Shown here: positions 40,074 through 47,888 of the stretch, piece by piece | How the letters are laid out: every line of letters starts with the position of its first letter | Position numbering within the stretch: the first letter of the stretch is position 1 | Origin: Nocardia sp. CY41 | GTDB lineage: Bacteria; Actinomycetota; Actinomycetes; Mycobacteriales; Mycobacteriaceae | NCBI RefSeq assembly: GCF_009829325.1 | Contig: NZ_VUOS01000023.1 | Coordinates: forward strand, 124,001 to 188,000 | Direction: 5' to 3' | Length of the DNA stretch: 64,000 nt | Position numbers and translations under genes: made by a program | Notes under the pieces: model-generated | Seen by the model: the letters and a program-made list of their open reading frames with translations, nothing else | Database searches by the model: none | What the model was told of the DNA's origin: nothing

Positions 40074-42137
40074 TCAGACCCCGATGCGGCCGCCTGCCTT
40101 CTTCCAGACCGCCACGACCGAGGGGCGCGGCTGGGCCGTGCCGCCGTCGGGCCAGTGCGACAACGGGTTCTCGGGGGTGGCGTCGTCGGCCTCGCCGGGA
40201 TGCTGCACGCAGACCATGACCCGCGCCTCGCTCACCACCGGGCCGCAGGTCTCCGCACCGCGCGGGACGGTGAGGAACTGCTTGGTCTGGCCGCGATTCG
40301 GGCCGTCGAGCACCACCGAGAACAAGCCGTCGTTCGACTTCAGGGCATTGCCGTCGGTAGAGATCCACAGGTTGCCGTACGGGTCGAAGGCCAGGTTGTC
40401 CGGGCAGGAGATCGGGCTGACCTTCGACTTGTCGTATCCGGCGAAATAGGTGTCGGCCGCCGCGGGATCACCGCAGACCAGCAGCAGCGACCAAGTGAAC
40501 GTGGTGCCGGTGTGGTTGTCGTCGATCTCCAGGACCTGGCCGTTCTTGTTCAGCTTGCGCGGGTTCGCCTCGTCGGGGCCCTGCTTGCCCTCCGCGCCGC
40601 GGTTGTCGTTGTTGGTCAGCGCCACGTACACCTTGCCGGTGTACGGGTTGGCCTCGAAGTCCTCCGGGCGGTCCATCTTGGTGGCGCCCACTTTGTCGGC
40701 GGCCAGACGGGTGAACACCGCCACCTCTTCCGCGCTCATGCCGTCGACCAGCGACTTGCCCTTGCCGTCCGCGCCGGTCTCCAGCAGCGGGATCCACTGG
40801 CCGGTGCCGGTGAAACCTTTGTCCGACGGCTTCGCGCCGGTGCCGTCGATCTTGTCCGCGTGATCACCGGTGAGCTTGGCGACGTAGAGGGTGCCCGCGT
40901 CCAGGATGGTCAGGTTGTGCCGCATGCTGGCCGCGCCCGTGCCCGACTGGATCTTGCGCGAGGACACGAACTTGTACATGTAGTCGAACTTCTCGTCGTC
41001 ACCGGTGTAGGAGACGACGTCGCCGTCCTTCGTGACGTAGATGGTGGCGCCCTCGTGCTTGAGCCGGCCCATCGCGGTGTGCTTGATCGGCCTCGAGTTC
41101 GGGTCCCACGGGTCCACCTCGATCACGTAACCGAAACGGTTGGCCTCGTTGGGTTCCTGCGCCAGATCGAAACGCTTGTCGGCGCGCTCCCATTGGTTGG
41201 CGGTCTTGCCCGCGGCGAAGCCGTAGCGCTTGAGCCGGGCCGCGGCGGCGGACTCGGTCACCTTGTCGCCGTTGGCGAAGTAGCCGTTGAAGTTCTCCTC
41301 GCCGGACAGCACGGTGCCCCACGGCGTCAGGCCGCCGGAGCAGTTGGCGAAGGTGCCGAGCACCGTGGTGCCGGTCGGATCGGCCGAGGTCTTCACGAAC
41401 TCGCTGCCCGCGGCGGGACCGGTCAACTTGAACTCGGTCGTCGCGGTGATCCTGCGGTTGTACTTGCCGAAGGCGGGAACGAGCTTGCCGGAACCGGATT
41501 CACCCTTGACCTCCACCACGGTCAACCCGTGGGCGGCCATGGTGACCGCGATTTGCTCGTCGGTCGGCGCGTCCTTGTTGTAGCCACGGAACATGTGCGG
41601 GCTGGTGGTGTACTCGTGATTGACCACCAGCAGGTAGCCGTTGGCCTGGCCCTCGATCGGCAGCAGGGCGGCGAAGTCGTTGTTGTAGCCGAATTGCTTG
41701 GCCTGCGCGGCGGCGGTCTGCTTGTCGAAGTCGAAGGCGGGCGCGTCCGGGAACAGCGGATCGCCCCAGCGGATCACGACGGACTGCTCGTAGCCGTCCG
41801 GGATCACCACGGCGTCTTCCTTGTTCGGCGCGACGGCGGCGAAATCGGTGCCGGTTCCGGGCGGGCCCGCGGGTGAGGCCGACACCACGGGCTTCGGCTC
41901 GTCGTCACCGCAGGCGGCGAGCACGCTGCCCGCGCCGACCGCGAGCACGGCGGCCGCGCCGCCCTTGATCAGCCCGCGCCGGTTCAGCGAGCTGACGATG
42001 TCGCCGAAGTAGGCGCCCGAGGAGGTGTTCGGCGTCTCGTGGAAGCACGCGTTCGCGCACTTGTACTCACATGTCACGGCGGCGCGCGACGACTGTCCGT
42101 CGTGCTTCACGAAAAGGGCGAGTGGCTGCAGACTCAC
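40074..42137 (-). CDS. PhoX-family (DUF839) phosphatase, Tat lipoprotein
   Basis: A 687-residue exported phosphatase of the PhoX type, which uses a Fe/Ca cluster to hydrolyse phosphomonoesters. A Tat motif lies around residue 53 (SSLNRRGLIKGGAAAVLAVG) and a lipobox follows (VLAACGDD), so it is probably anchored outside. PhoX landmarks: GWLVVNHEYT-type segment NGYLLVVNHEYTTSPHM, CSGGLTPWGTVLSGEENFNG, NRFGYVIEVDPWDP and KHTAMGRLKHEGA, RPEDFEANPYTGKVYVALTN, PDNLAFDPYGNLWISTDGNA. The ~50-residue pre-Tat extension is usual for this group. GTG 42137 follows AGGAG by 5 nt; a longer reading crosses the terminator at 42270-42304. Expression is normally phosphate-regulated. Confidence 0.94.
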   Translation of the reverse strand: MSLQPLALFVKHDGQSSRAAVTCEYKCANACFHETPNTSSGAYFGDIVSSLNRRGLIKGGAAAVLAVGAGSVLAACGDDEPKPVVSASPAGPPGTGTDFAAVAPNKEDAVVIPDGYEQSVVIRWGDPLFPDAPAFDFDKQTAAAQAKQFGYNNDFAALLPIEGQANGYLLVVNHEYTTSPHMFRGYNKDAPTDEQIAVTMAAHGLTVVEVKGESGSGKLVPAFGKYNRRITATTEFKLTGPAAGSEFVKTSADPTGTTVLGTFANCSGGLTPWGTVLSGEENFNGYFANGDKVTESAAAARLKRYGFAAGKTANQWERADKRFDLAQEPNEANRFGYVIEVDPWDPNSRPIKHTAMGRLKHEGATIYVTKDGDVVSYTGDDEKFDYMYKFVSSRKIQSGTGAASMRHNLTILDAGTLYVAKLTGDHADKIDGTGAKPSDKGFTGTGQWIPLLETGADGKGKSLVDGMSAEEVAVFTRLAADKVGATKMDRPEDFEANPYTGKVYVALTNNDNRGAEGKQGPDEANPRKLNKNGQVLEIDDNHTGTTFTWSLLLVCGDPAAADTYFAGYDKSKVSPISCPDNLAFDPYGNLWISTDGNALKSNDGLFSVVLDGPNRGQTKQFLTVPRGAETCGPVVSEARVMVCVQHPGEADDATPENPLSHWPDGGTAQPRPSVVAVWKKAGGRIGV

Positions 42138-42269
42138 GGTGACTCCTGGGTTGGGCCGATGGCCGCACGGTAAACCATCCGGACAATCCGGAAGGGACGG
42201 CAAAGTGAACAACCGCCCAATTAGGTAACCCTCAAATTGCCGGACCACCAGACCTGGGAACAAACGAAA

Positions 42270-42304
42270 GCCGCGCCGGTTCGATGATCTCGAATCGGCG
42301 CGGC
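42270..42304 (-). terminator. Hairpin terminator downstream of the 42371-43171 gene
   Basis: 15-bp stem (42270-42284 with 42290-42304, one G-T wobble) around TGATC. It separates the upstream gene from PhoX. Confidence 0.65.
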
Positions 42305-42370
42305 ATGGGTGTCGGAAAACGGCTGCCTCGTTCTCGGTGGGACCGGCTCGGATTTCGTCCGGCCCACCCA

Positions 42371-43171
42371 TCAGGCGTTCACCGGAAGGGCGATGACGAC
42401 CTCGCTCTCGTCCTCGGGCAAGTAGTGCGCCCGCAGGATGCGACCCACCTGCACCTGGGCGACACCGGCCGGGGCGAGGAACTTCGTCACCCGGGTGGTG
42501 AAGGTGGAGCCGTCCGGCCGGGTGACCACCAAGCCGAGCTCGACCTCGGTGTGTCCATCGCGGATCGTGCCGGTGACCGACAGCGACTGCACCACCGCCT
42601 GGGTAGCGATGCCCCGCTCGGCGATGTCGAGCTTGCGCCGGGTGGTCATGCCCTTGCGGATCAGCGACTCGTTCATCGCGTGCTGCGCGGCGGACGCGTC
42701 GCCGGACAGGTCCACCTCGACCCGGTCGGTGCGGCCGGGCAGGTAACGCACCGGAAGCACCACCCCGGCCCGCAGCAGAGCCAGTTCGGTGAACGGCACG
42801 ATCATCTTCGCGGAGGAGTGGAAGATCTTGCCGTCCGCGCCTTCGACGCTGAACTCGACGTGGACCTGCGGCTGGTCGTTGACGGTGACCCCGGTCTGCC
42901 GCACCGACCGGACGGTGCCCAGGCCGGTGAGCCCCTCGCGGAACTCCGCGCTGTTGCGTCCGGTCAAGGCGATCATGATCCCTTCGCCGGTGAAGGCGAA
43001 GACCATGGGGACCAGGGTGAACGCGAGGATCGGCAGCGCCATCTCGAAGCCGAGCCAGCCCATTCCGGAGGGCTCCCAGTCACTGGTGGGGACGTAGGTG
43101 ACGGCGTGGTAGACGTAGTAGCCGATCGCGGCGGCCCCGAGGGCGAGGGCGAGCAGACGGATCTTTTTCAT
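42371..43171 (-). CDS. Membrane-anchored protein with two tandem beta domains, function unknown
   Basis: A 266-residue protein. Two hydrophobic helices occupy the first ~65 residues (ALALGAAAIGYYVYHAVTYV and PILAFTLVPMVFAFTGEGIM). Two similar ~75-residue beta-rich units follow: LGTVRSVRQTGVTVNDQPQV through RAGVVLPVRYLPGRTDRVEV, and ATQAVVQSLSVTGTIRDGHT through VGRILRAHYLPEDESEVVI. The shared ends (V-L/I-x-V/A-x-YLP) suggest an internal duplication, similar to DUF3592-type proteins. Function unknown. It is followed by a strong terminator and preceded by an LpqH-like lipoprotein gene in the same orientation. Confidence 0.75.
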   Translation of the reverse strand: MKKIRLLALALGAAAIGYYVYHAVTYVPTSDWEPSGMGWLGFEMALPILAFTLVPMVFAFTGEGIMIALTGRNSAEFREGLTGLGTVRSVRQTGVTVNDQPQVHVEFSVEGADGKIFHSSAKMIVPFTELALLRAGVVLPVRYLPGRTDRVEVDLSGDASAAQHAMNESLIRKGMTTRRKLDIAERGIATQAVVQSLSVTGTIRDGHTEVELGLVVTRPDGSTFTTRVTKFLAPAGVAQVQVGRILRAHYLPEDESEVVIALPVNA

Positions 43172-43209
43172 GACTTTTCCTTTTCGGTGTGCGGTTTCGG
43201 GGTTCGCCG

Positions 43210-43249
43210 CGCCCCGTCATCCCGGTGGTTCGAGCGGGATGACGGGGCG
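43210..43249 (-). terminator. Hairpin downstream of the LpqH-like gene
   Basis: 15-bp perfect stem (43210-43224 with 43235-43249), 10-nt loop, just past the stop of the lipoprotein gene at 43271. Confidence 0.65.
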
Positions 43250-43270
43250 GACCGGGAGAACATGCGGCGA

Positions 43271-43801
43271 TCAGGCGCCGACGATGGACGAGCAGGCGAA
43301 GGTGATGTCGAACTTCGACGTCTTCGGGCCGGCCAGCGGGTTGGTCAGGTCGGGAGCGCCCACGCCCTCGCCGGTGACCTTGAAGGTGTTGCCGTCTTTG
43401 ACGACCGTGGCGGAGCCGCCCGGCATGCCGTTGCCGAAGCCGACCGCGTAGGGCAGGCCGTTGTCGCCGCCCTTGCTGCCCGCGATCCCGACGGCCTGCA
43501 CGGTGTTCGCGTCGGTGATGGTCGCGCTCACCGTGAGGTTGCCGTAGGCGGAGTTCGCGGTGTCGGTCAGCGCGAGCGCCAGGGTGCCGCCCTGCTTCGC
43601 GCAAGTGGTGTCGAACTTCGCGTCGAAGGCCTTGCCGTCGACCGAAGCGACCGACTTCCCCGCCGGAGCGGCCGGCTGCGCCGAGGACGGAGCGGGCGCG
43701 GCGGGCGAGCTGCCCTTGCTGTCACCGCAGCCGGTGAGCACGGCGACCGCGGCGGTGGCGGCGAAAGCGGCGGCGGCGATGCGGAGCGAAGTGGTGTTCA
43801 T
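43271..43801 (-). CDS. LpqH-like (19 kDa antigen family) lipoprotein
   Basis: A 176-residue lipoprotein. Signal peptide with lipobox AVLTGCGDS (Cys25), then an Ala/Pro/Ser-rich linker to about residue 50. The mature domain matches the mycobacterial 19 kDa family: SVDGKAFDAKFDTTCAKQGG, TLALALTDTANSAYGNLTVS, VQAVGIAGSKGGDNGLPYAV, TFKVTGEGVG and a closing KFDITFACSS, with the two Cys positioned to form a disulfide. Such proteins are surface lipoproteins and TLR2 ligands in mycobacteria. Supports a mycolata host. Confidence 0.88.
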   Translation of the reverse strand: MNTTSLRIAAAAFAATAAVAVLTGCGDSKGSSPAAPAPSSAQPAAPAGKSVASVDGKAFDAKFDTTCAKQGGTLALALTDTANSAYGNLTVSATITDANTVQAVGIAGSKGGDNGLPYAVGFGNGMPGGSATVVKDGNTFKVTGEGVGAPDLTNPLAGPKTSKFDITFACSSIVGA

Positions 43802-43992
43802 GGTCTGTCCTTGTCGTTTGCGGGGCGGAGGCCCCTGGTTCCGTTTCCCCGGCCCCTTGTGTGGGGCCGATGAGAAAAAGGTAGGAACGATTCGCGCCCT
43901 ACCGATCCCAGGTTTTCCGCATTTCCGCAGGTAGAGGACCCAACCTCAATCCCAACCGACCACCGTTCCCCAACGCGGCGGTGCCGTCGAGT

Positions 43993-44050
43993 GGCACATG
44001 GCTGTGGCATTTCGCGAGAAGAGCTCTCGACCATGTGCCGTTGATCTTGA
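43993..44050. repeat. Dispersed palindromic repeat, copy 2
   Basis: A 58-bp intergenic element with perfect 9-bp ends GGCACATGG (43993-44001) and CCATGTGCC (44031-44039) and the core GGCATTTCGCGAG. It matches the element at 16080-16136. The surrounding 43802-44110 gap holds nothing else I can name. Confidence 0.65.
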
Positions 44051-44110
44051 TGCGTGCGGTGGATGTCGGCTGGTGGGTTGTGACTTCTCGATCGACAGAC
44101 ACAACGAAAA

Positions 44111-44152
44111 CGGCCCGGCCCCCTGTCCTTTCGAGGACAGGGGGCCGGGCCG
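44111..44152 (-). terminator. Intrinsic terminator of the DUF397 gene
   Basis: Perfect 19-bp GC-rich stem (44111-44129 with 44134-44152) closed by a TTCG tetraloop; on the minus strand it is followed by TTTTCG. It is one of the strongest hairpins in the window. Confidence 0.85.
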
Positions 44153-44167
44153 CAGGGATCGCTACTG

Positions 44168-44374
44168 CTACGGGCGCATGAACTCGCCGTCGCTCACGCC
44201 AGAGGTGAACGCGTCCCACTCGCCGGGGGTGAACACCAGCGCCGGTCCGGTCGGGTTCTTCGAGTCACGGACGCCGACCTGACCACCGTCAAGAAACGCC
44301 ACCTCTACGCATTCCTTGCCTCCCGAGCTGCGGCTGCTCTTGAACCAACGCGCCCCGGACAGATCAACGGTCAC
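44168..44374 (-). CDS. DUF397 domain-containing protein
   Basis: A 68-residue DUF397 protein: ARWFKSSRSSGGKECVEVAF, GGQVGVRDSKNPTGPALVFT, PGEWDAFTSGVSDGEF. In actinobacteria these are almost always paired with an upstream XRE-type HTH regulator, and some pairs behave as toxin-antitoxin-like or developmental switches (BldB/WhiJ associated). Here the partner seems broken (44414-44485). GTG 44374 follows AAGGGAG by 8 nt, so it can still be translated. Confidence 0.92.
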   Translation of the reverse strand: MTVDLSGARWFKSSRSSGGKECVEVAFLDGGQVGVRDSKNPTGPALVFTPGEWDAFTSGVSDGEFMRP

Positions 44375-44413
44375 GACGAAAACTCCCTTGCTACCTGCCG
44401 TAGCATGTTCCGG

Positions 44414-44485
44414 CTAGTCACGGCGTCCAACGCAGCGCTGCAACGCGGCCGCCATCTCGCCCGCCGACCAAAAATTACATTCCAT
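44414..44485 (-). pseudogene. Truncated N-terminal remnant of an HTH partner gene
   Basis: A 23-residue frame from the ATG at 44485 reads MECNFWSAGEMAAALQRCVG RRD then stops. W-SAGEMAAAL...RRD resembles the N-terminus of DUF397-associated XRE regulators; a shift of one base past RRD continues as VTSRNMLRQVAREFSS before another stop. It is placed where the HTH partner of the DUF397 gene should be. Confidence 0.4.
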
Positions 44486-44547
44486 GACTTCGAATCGGGA
44501 CGATCCGCGGCGGCGAGAGCCGTCGATGTCTCGGCCCGCGACAACTA

Positions 44548-45024
44548 CTACGCCGACCGGACTTCGTGATCAGGACGCGAGTTGGGATCGCCGCTGGTAG
44601 TGGTAGCCGAATCACCGAAGAAATCCCGATGGCCCCGTGCGGTATCCAGGTATTCCCGAACCCGGTGGATCAAACCGTCGCGCAACTCGAATACCAAACA
44701 ATAGTCGTTGACGTATCGATTTCCGTTCGCCAGCGTGGCACTCATCGTCTCCTCCACAATCACCCGATTACCGTCGGCATAGAAGCCGTGGAAGTCCACC
44801 ACCACATCGGCGACGAACAAGCGCGGGAAGTCGTTCGCGAGAAACTGCGTGATGGCCGCGCGGCCGACCATGTGACTGGGTCCGTTCAGCGCGACCGCGG
44901 TCGCGTTGCCGGACGGCGCCAGCCACTCCGCGTCGGTGGTGAAGAATGCCGCGATCTGCTCGGCATCATGGCTGGCGAACGCACGCCACGCGGCCTGGAC
45001 AACGGTCCTGCTGTCGAGTGTCAT
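44548..45024 (-). CDS. SnoaL/NTF2-like protein
   Basis: A 158-residue NTF2-fold protein: VVQAAWRAFASHDAEQIAAF, FTTDAEWLAPSGNATAVALN, GRAAITQFLANDFPRLFVAD, ETMSATLANGNRYVNDYCLV and DGLIHRVREYLDTARGHRDF, as in ketosteroid-isomerase/SnoaL-like domains. Catalytic or binding role not assignable. ATG 45024 is chosen because TACCCT (45032-45037, minus strand) ends 7 nt upstream, implying a leaderless start. The C-terminal ~20 residues are polar. Confidence 0.85.
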   Translation of the reverse strand: MTLDSRTVVQAAWRAFASHDAEQIAAFFTTDAEWLAPSGNATAVALNGPSHMVGRAAITQFLANDFPRLFVADVVVDFHGFYADGNRVIVEETMSATLANGNRYVNDYCLVFELRDGLIHRVREYLDTARGHRDFFGDSATTTSGDPNSRPDHEVRSA

Positions 45025-45031
45025 GGACCGC

Positions 45032-45037
45032 AGGGTA
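45032..45037 (-). promoter_or_regulatory. -10 box of a leaderless promoter
   Basis: TACCCT on the minus strand, 7 nt before the ATG at 45024 of the SnoaL-like gene. Confidence 0.5.
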
Positions 45038-45099
45038 TAGCCGCGAACAGCGACAAGCTGGCGGGAAAACGACACGATCATCCTCGACGGGCCGTCCGG

Positions 45100-45906
45100 C
45101 TAACGTCCGGTGAGCTCGGCGACGACCGGGGCGAACCTTTCGGCGAAGTCGGCGCCGAAGACGAAATACGAGAAGCCGATCTCCTCCCGTCGGCGCTGAA
45201 TTTCCTCGACGGCGGCCGCCGGGTCGTCCGGAAGTACGGTCAGTGCGTCCGCCGCGCGCCACGCGGCAGGGTCGGTGTCGGGGGGCGCCATGTGCGGCGC
45301 GACAGTGTCGCCGACAACCGGAACCGCGAGCGCCAGTTCGGCATCCCCGATGGTGCGGAACTCACCTACCAGCCGCTCGACCGCGCCCCGAGGCTGATCC
45401 CCCAGCACGAAGGTGACCGTGTCCGCGACCTCGGCCGCCAACGCCCGGGCCTTCGGACCGTATACCGCCATCGCCACCGGCGTGTGACGGTCCGGGCCGT
45501 CGAGATCTCGCAGCGCCCTGACGGTCTCGCGTACCTGCGCCAGCCGCTGGTTCGGCGGCGGTACGGCGGGCTGTCCCTTGTCGCGGAGCTCGTCCTCGAT
45601 TCCCGGCCTGCCGGTGCCGATGCCCATCTCGAAGCGACCGTCGGTCAGTAGCGACAGCGAATGCGCTTCCCATGCCGTCAGCCAGGCCGGGCGAAGCGGA
45701 GAGGCGTACACCCACGTGCCCACGCGCAGATCGGTCAGGGCCGCGGCGGTGGCCAGCATCGGGCCCGGCGCCGGTTGCGTCTGCGGGAAGTCGGGCACCA
45801 GCAGCGTCGAGTAGCCGCAGTCGGCGATGCGGCGCACGCGGTCTCGCCACGTCGGCACGTCAGTCCTGAGCGGGGCGACGACCCCGAACCGGAACGGTCT
45901 CGTCAT
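45100..45906 (-). CDS. LLM-class flavin/F420-dependent oxidoreductase
   Basis: A 268-residue luciferase-like TIM-barrel enzyme: RFGVVAPLRTDVPTWRDRVR, YSTLLVPDFPQTQPAPGPML, LRVGTWVYASPLRPAWLTAW and GRFEMGIGTGRPGIEDEL. The pattern, especially the VGTWVYA-type strand and FEMGIGTGRPG, fits the mycobacterial TIGR03621-type F420-dependent subgroup. Substrate unknown. ATG 45906 (MTRPFRFGVV) follows GAGAGGA by 8 nt; upstream frames to 46014 lack conservation. Runs tandem with the SnoaL-like gene, 75 bp apart. Confidence 0.88.
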   Translation of the reverse strand: MTRPFRFGVVAPLRTDVPTWRDRVRRIADCGYSTLLVPDFPQTQPAPGPMLATAAALTDLRVGTWVYASPLRPAWLTAWEAHSLSLLTDGRFEMGIGTGRPGIEDELRDKGQPAVPPPNQRLAQVRETVRALRDLDGPDRHTPVAMAVYGPKARALAAEVADTVTFVLGDQPRGAVERLVGEFRTIGDAELALAVPVVGDTVAPHMAPPDTDPAAWRAADALTVLPDDPAAAVEEIQRRREEIGFSYFVFGADFAERFAPVVAELTGR

Positions 45907-46137
45907 GCCTGGATTCCTCTCCCTGTCTGCGAGATCATCTGCCGACCACCCCTCGGGAAGGTCCATGATCATGTCCTTACAGAGACATCGACGGCGGATC
46001 GCTCCGAAAATCATCGGTGCAGCCGAGAGCGTGGACGGGCCCTGAACGCGGCGATACGGGGCGACTGCGGGGGATCACCTGGACGGATAGTTGTGCGGAT
46101 GCCGGTAGGAGCCGGTTCGGTTGTAATACTCGATCTG

Positions 46138-46785
46138 ATGGACATCCGATCTGTCCCCGCGACTGTATTGCGTGAGCGGCTTCGACACGTCCGTTGGATC
46201 GGTGGGGGCAGCGGCGCGGGGAAGACGACGATCGCACGGAATCTCGCGACGCGGCACGGGCTGCGGGTGTATTCGACCGATGAGGCGATGCGCGACCACG
46301 CTGCCCGCAGCACGTCCGATGACGCGCCGTTGCTCAGCCGCTTCCGAGCGATGGATATGGACGAACGCTGGGTGAACCGATCACCTGAGACGATGCTGGA
46401 GACGTTTCACTGGTTCCACGGTGAGGGTTTCGGTTTCATAGTCGAGGACCTGCTGGGTATGTCTGCCGAAACCGGTGTCATCGCCGAGGGGTTCCGCCTG
46501 CTGCCGCGATTGGTCGCGCCCCTGCTCCCGACCGTTTCGCACGGCGTGTGGCTGCTTCCGACACCCGAGTTCCGCCGGGCCGCATTCGACCGGCGCGGCT
46601 GGGACATCCCCGCCAGGACACGTCACCCGGAGCGTGCCGCACAGAACCTGCTCGACCGCGCCCGGTTGTTCACCGACCGCATTCGCAACGAGACCACACG
46701 CCTGCACTTGCCCGCTATCGAGATAGACACCGCGATGATCGAGACTGATCTGACCGACGCGGTCGGCCGGGCATTTCGACTTTGA
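46138..46785 (+). CDS. P-loop kinase-like ATPase
   Basis: A 215-residue nucleotide-binding protein with a Walker A motif WIGGGSGAGKTTIARNLATR and the downstream pattern of small kinases such as shikimate or uridylate-type kinases (LRVYSTDEAMRDHAARS, GVIAEGFRLLPRLVAPLL, LLPTPEFRRAAFDRRGW). It probably phosphorylates a small molecule or modifies an antibiotic; the actual substrate cannot be named. AATACT ends 7 nt before the ATG at 46138, suggesting a leaderless message. Confidence 0.82.
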   Translation: MDIRSVPATVLRERLRHVRWIGGGSGAGKTTIARNLATRHGLRVYSTDEAMRDHAARSTSDDAPLLSRFRAMDMDERWVNRSPETMLETFHWFHGEGFGFIVEDLLGMSAETGVIAEGFRLLPRLVAPLLPTVSHGVWLLPTPEFRRAAFDRRGWDIPARTRHPERAAQNLLDRARLFTDRIRNETTRLHLPAIEIDTAMIETDLTDAVGRAFRL

Positions 46786-46835
46786 CCCAGCGGGCCATCT
46801 CGTCGTGTCCGCTCTGGACGATCGCTCGTTGAACG

Positions 46836-46874
46836 GCCGGAGCCCCGCTCGATCAGCGCGAGCCGGGCTCCGGC
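46836..46874. terminator. Hairpin between convergent kinase and small-peptide genes
   Basis: Stem of 10 plus 5 bp with one mismatch (GCCGGAGCCC at 46836-46845 with 46865-46874; GCTCG with CGAGC inside). Confidence 0.5.
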
Positions 46875-46892
46875 GAGGGTGCGGCGCATTGG

Positions 46893-46985
46893 TCAGCTGA
46901 GGCCGTATCCGATTCCGAACGTGACGGCCAGCCATCTGAGGACCCCGTGGAGGCCGGCGCCGAGATCGAGGCCGAAGGCGCCCAT
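46893..46985 (-). CDS. Small hydrophobic peptide (30 aa)
   Basis: Too short for usual gene calling. From the ATG at 46985, GGAAGGAG lies about 9 nt upstream, a better ribosome site than most genes here. The peptide (MGAFGLDLGAGLHG then VLRWLAVTFGIGYGLS) is hydrophobic with Gly spacing and one Arg, like a single membrane helix. A terminator follows at 46836-46874. Function unknown; membrane-active small protein or leader peptide are both possible. Confidence 0.45.
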   Translation of the reverse strand: MGAFGLDLGAGLHGVLRWLAVTFGIGYGLS

Positions 46986-47068
46986 CGATCTCATCTCCTT
47001 CCGAGATCGAAATTTCTGCGGTTCCCCGACCTGTTCATGATCTTATCGCTGGTCACCGACCTGCCGCA

Positions 47069-47656
47069 TCATCGATCGGCGCTGATGGAAGGCTGGTCGG
47101 CGCGGTCGGTGGCGCGGGCGCGGCCGAGGGGGAAAGGCAGGGTGATGGGGTCGCCGGGGTGGTGGGCCTCGATGAGTGTGAGGTGTGAGGTGAGGCCGGT
47201 CAGGCCGGTGAGGCGGGCTTGGCTGTAGGGGGTGCCGACGAGCAGGACTTCGACTTCGCAGTCGTGCACGGTGTCGGTCGGTAGCGAGCGGTCGAGGGTG
47301 GCCGCGATCGCCGTGACCGGCTCCAGACCGCGGTCGAGATAGCGTTCGCCTGCGTCGGAGGGTTCGTAGATCCAGGTGAGGACTTCCGGGCCGGAGCATT
47401 CCCCGAGGAACGTCCAGCCGCGTATCCGCATCATGATGTCCAGCCCGGCGAACACCCGCAGGTCCGCGGAGGGCACGGAGTGACCGCAGGGGGTACCCAG
47501 CGCCTGCATCACCGAGGACGGCGGGTATCGGCGATGCCAGATATGCGTGCGCATCGCCGCGACCCACCCCGCCTCACCGCGCGGTGAGACCCAAGACATG
47601 TCACCGCCGGATCGCCTGGCGCGGCGGCGGGCTGATTTCTTCTTCGCACCCGACAT
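47069..47656 (-). CDS. Hypothetical protein
   Basis: Up to 195 residues. The start is basic (SGAKKKSARRRARRSGGD); then GWVAAMRTHIWHRRYPPSSV, ADLRVFAGLDIMMRIRGWTF and EVEVLLVGTPYSQARLTGLT. No signal, membrane helix or family I recognise. The real start may be an internal ATG after the basic stretch (MSWVSPRGEAG), since 47656 has no ribosome site. Likely real because of consistent codon use on this strand, but without a functional clue. Confidence 0.5.
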   Translation of the reverse strand: MSGAKKKSARRRARRSGGDMSWVSPRGEAGWVAAMRTHIWHRRYPPSSVMQALGTPCGHSVPSADLRVFAGLDIMMRIRGWTFLGECSGPEVLTWIYEPSDAGERYLDRGLEPVTAIAATLDRSLPTDTVHDCEVEVLLVGTPYSQARLTGLTGLTSHLTLIEAHHPGDPITLPFPLGRARATDRADQPSISADR

Positions 47657-47888
47657 CGGGGTTCATGCTCGCAGCTGGGCCTACCCGCAACCCAGCAGAC
47701 ACGCCCGCCGCGTGTCGCCGGATCTTCCGGCGCGAGCACGACCCTACGAGGCCAGTGGGTTCACCGGCCGGTCTGCTCGCTCGACGAGCGGGGTGGATAC
47801 ATCGATGGTGATAACCGAGCCTTAAGGACTTCGTCAGCTCAACCGAAGATGATCACGGGGCAGAAACACGGCCGACGAATGGATCCCG

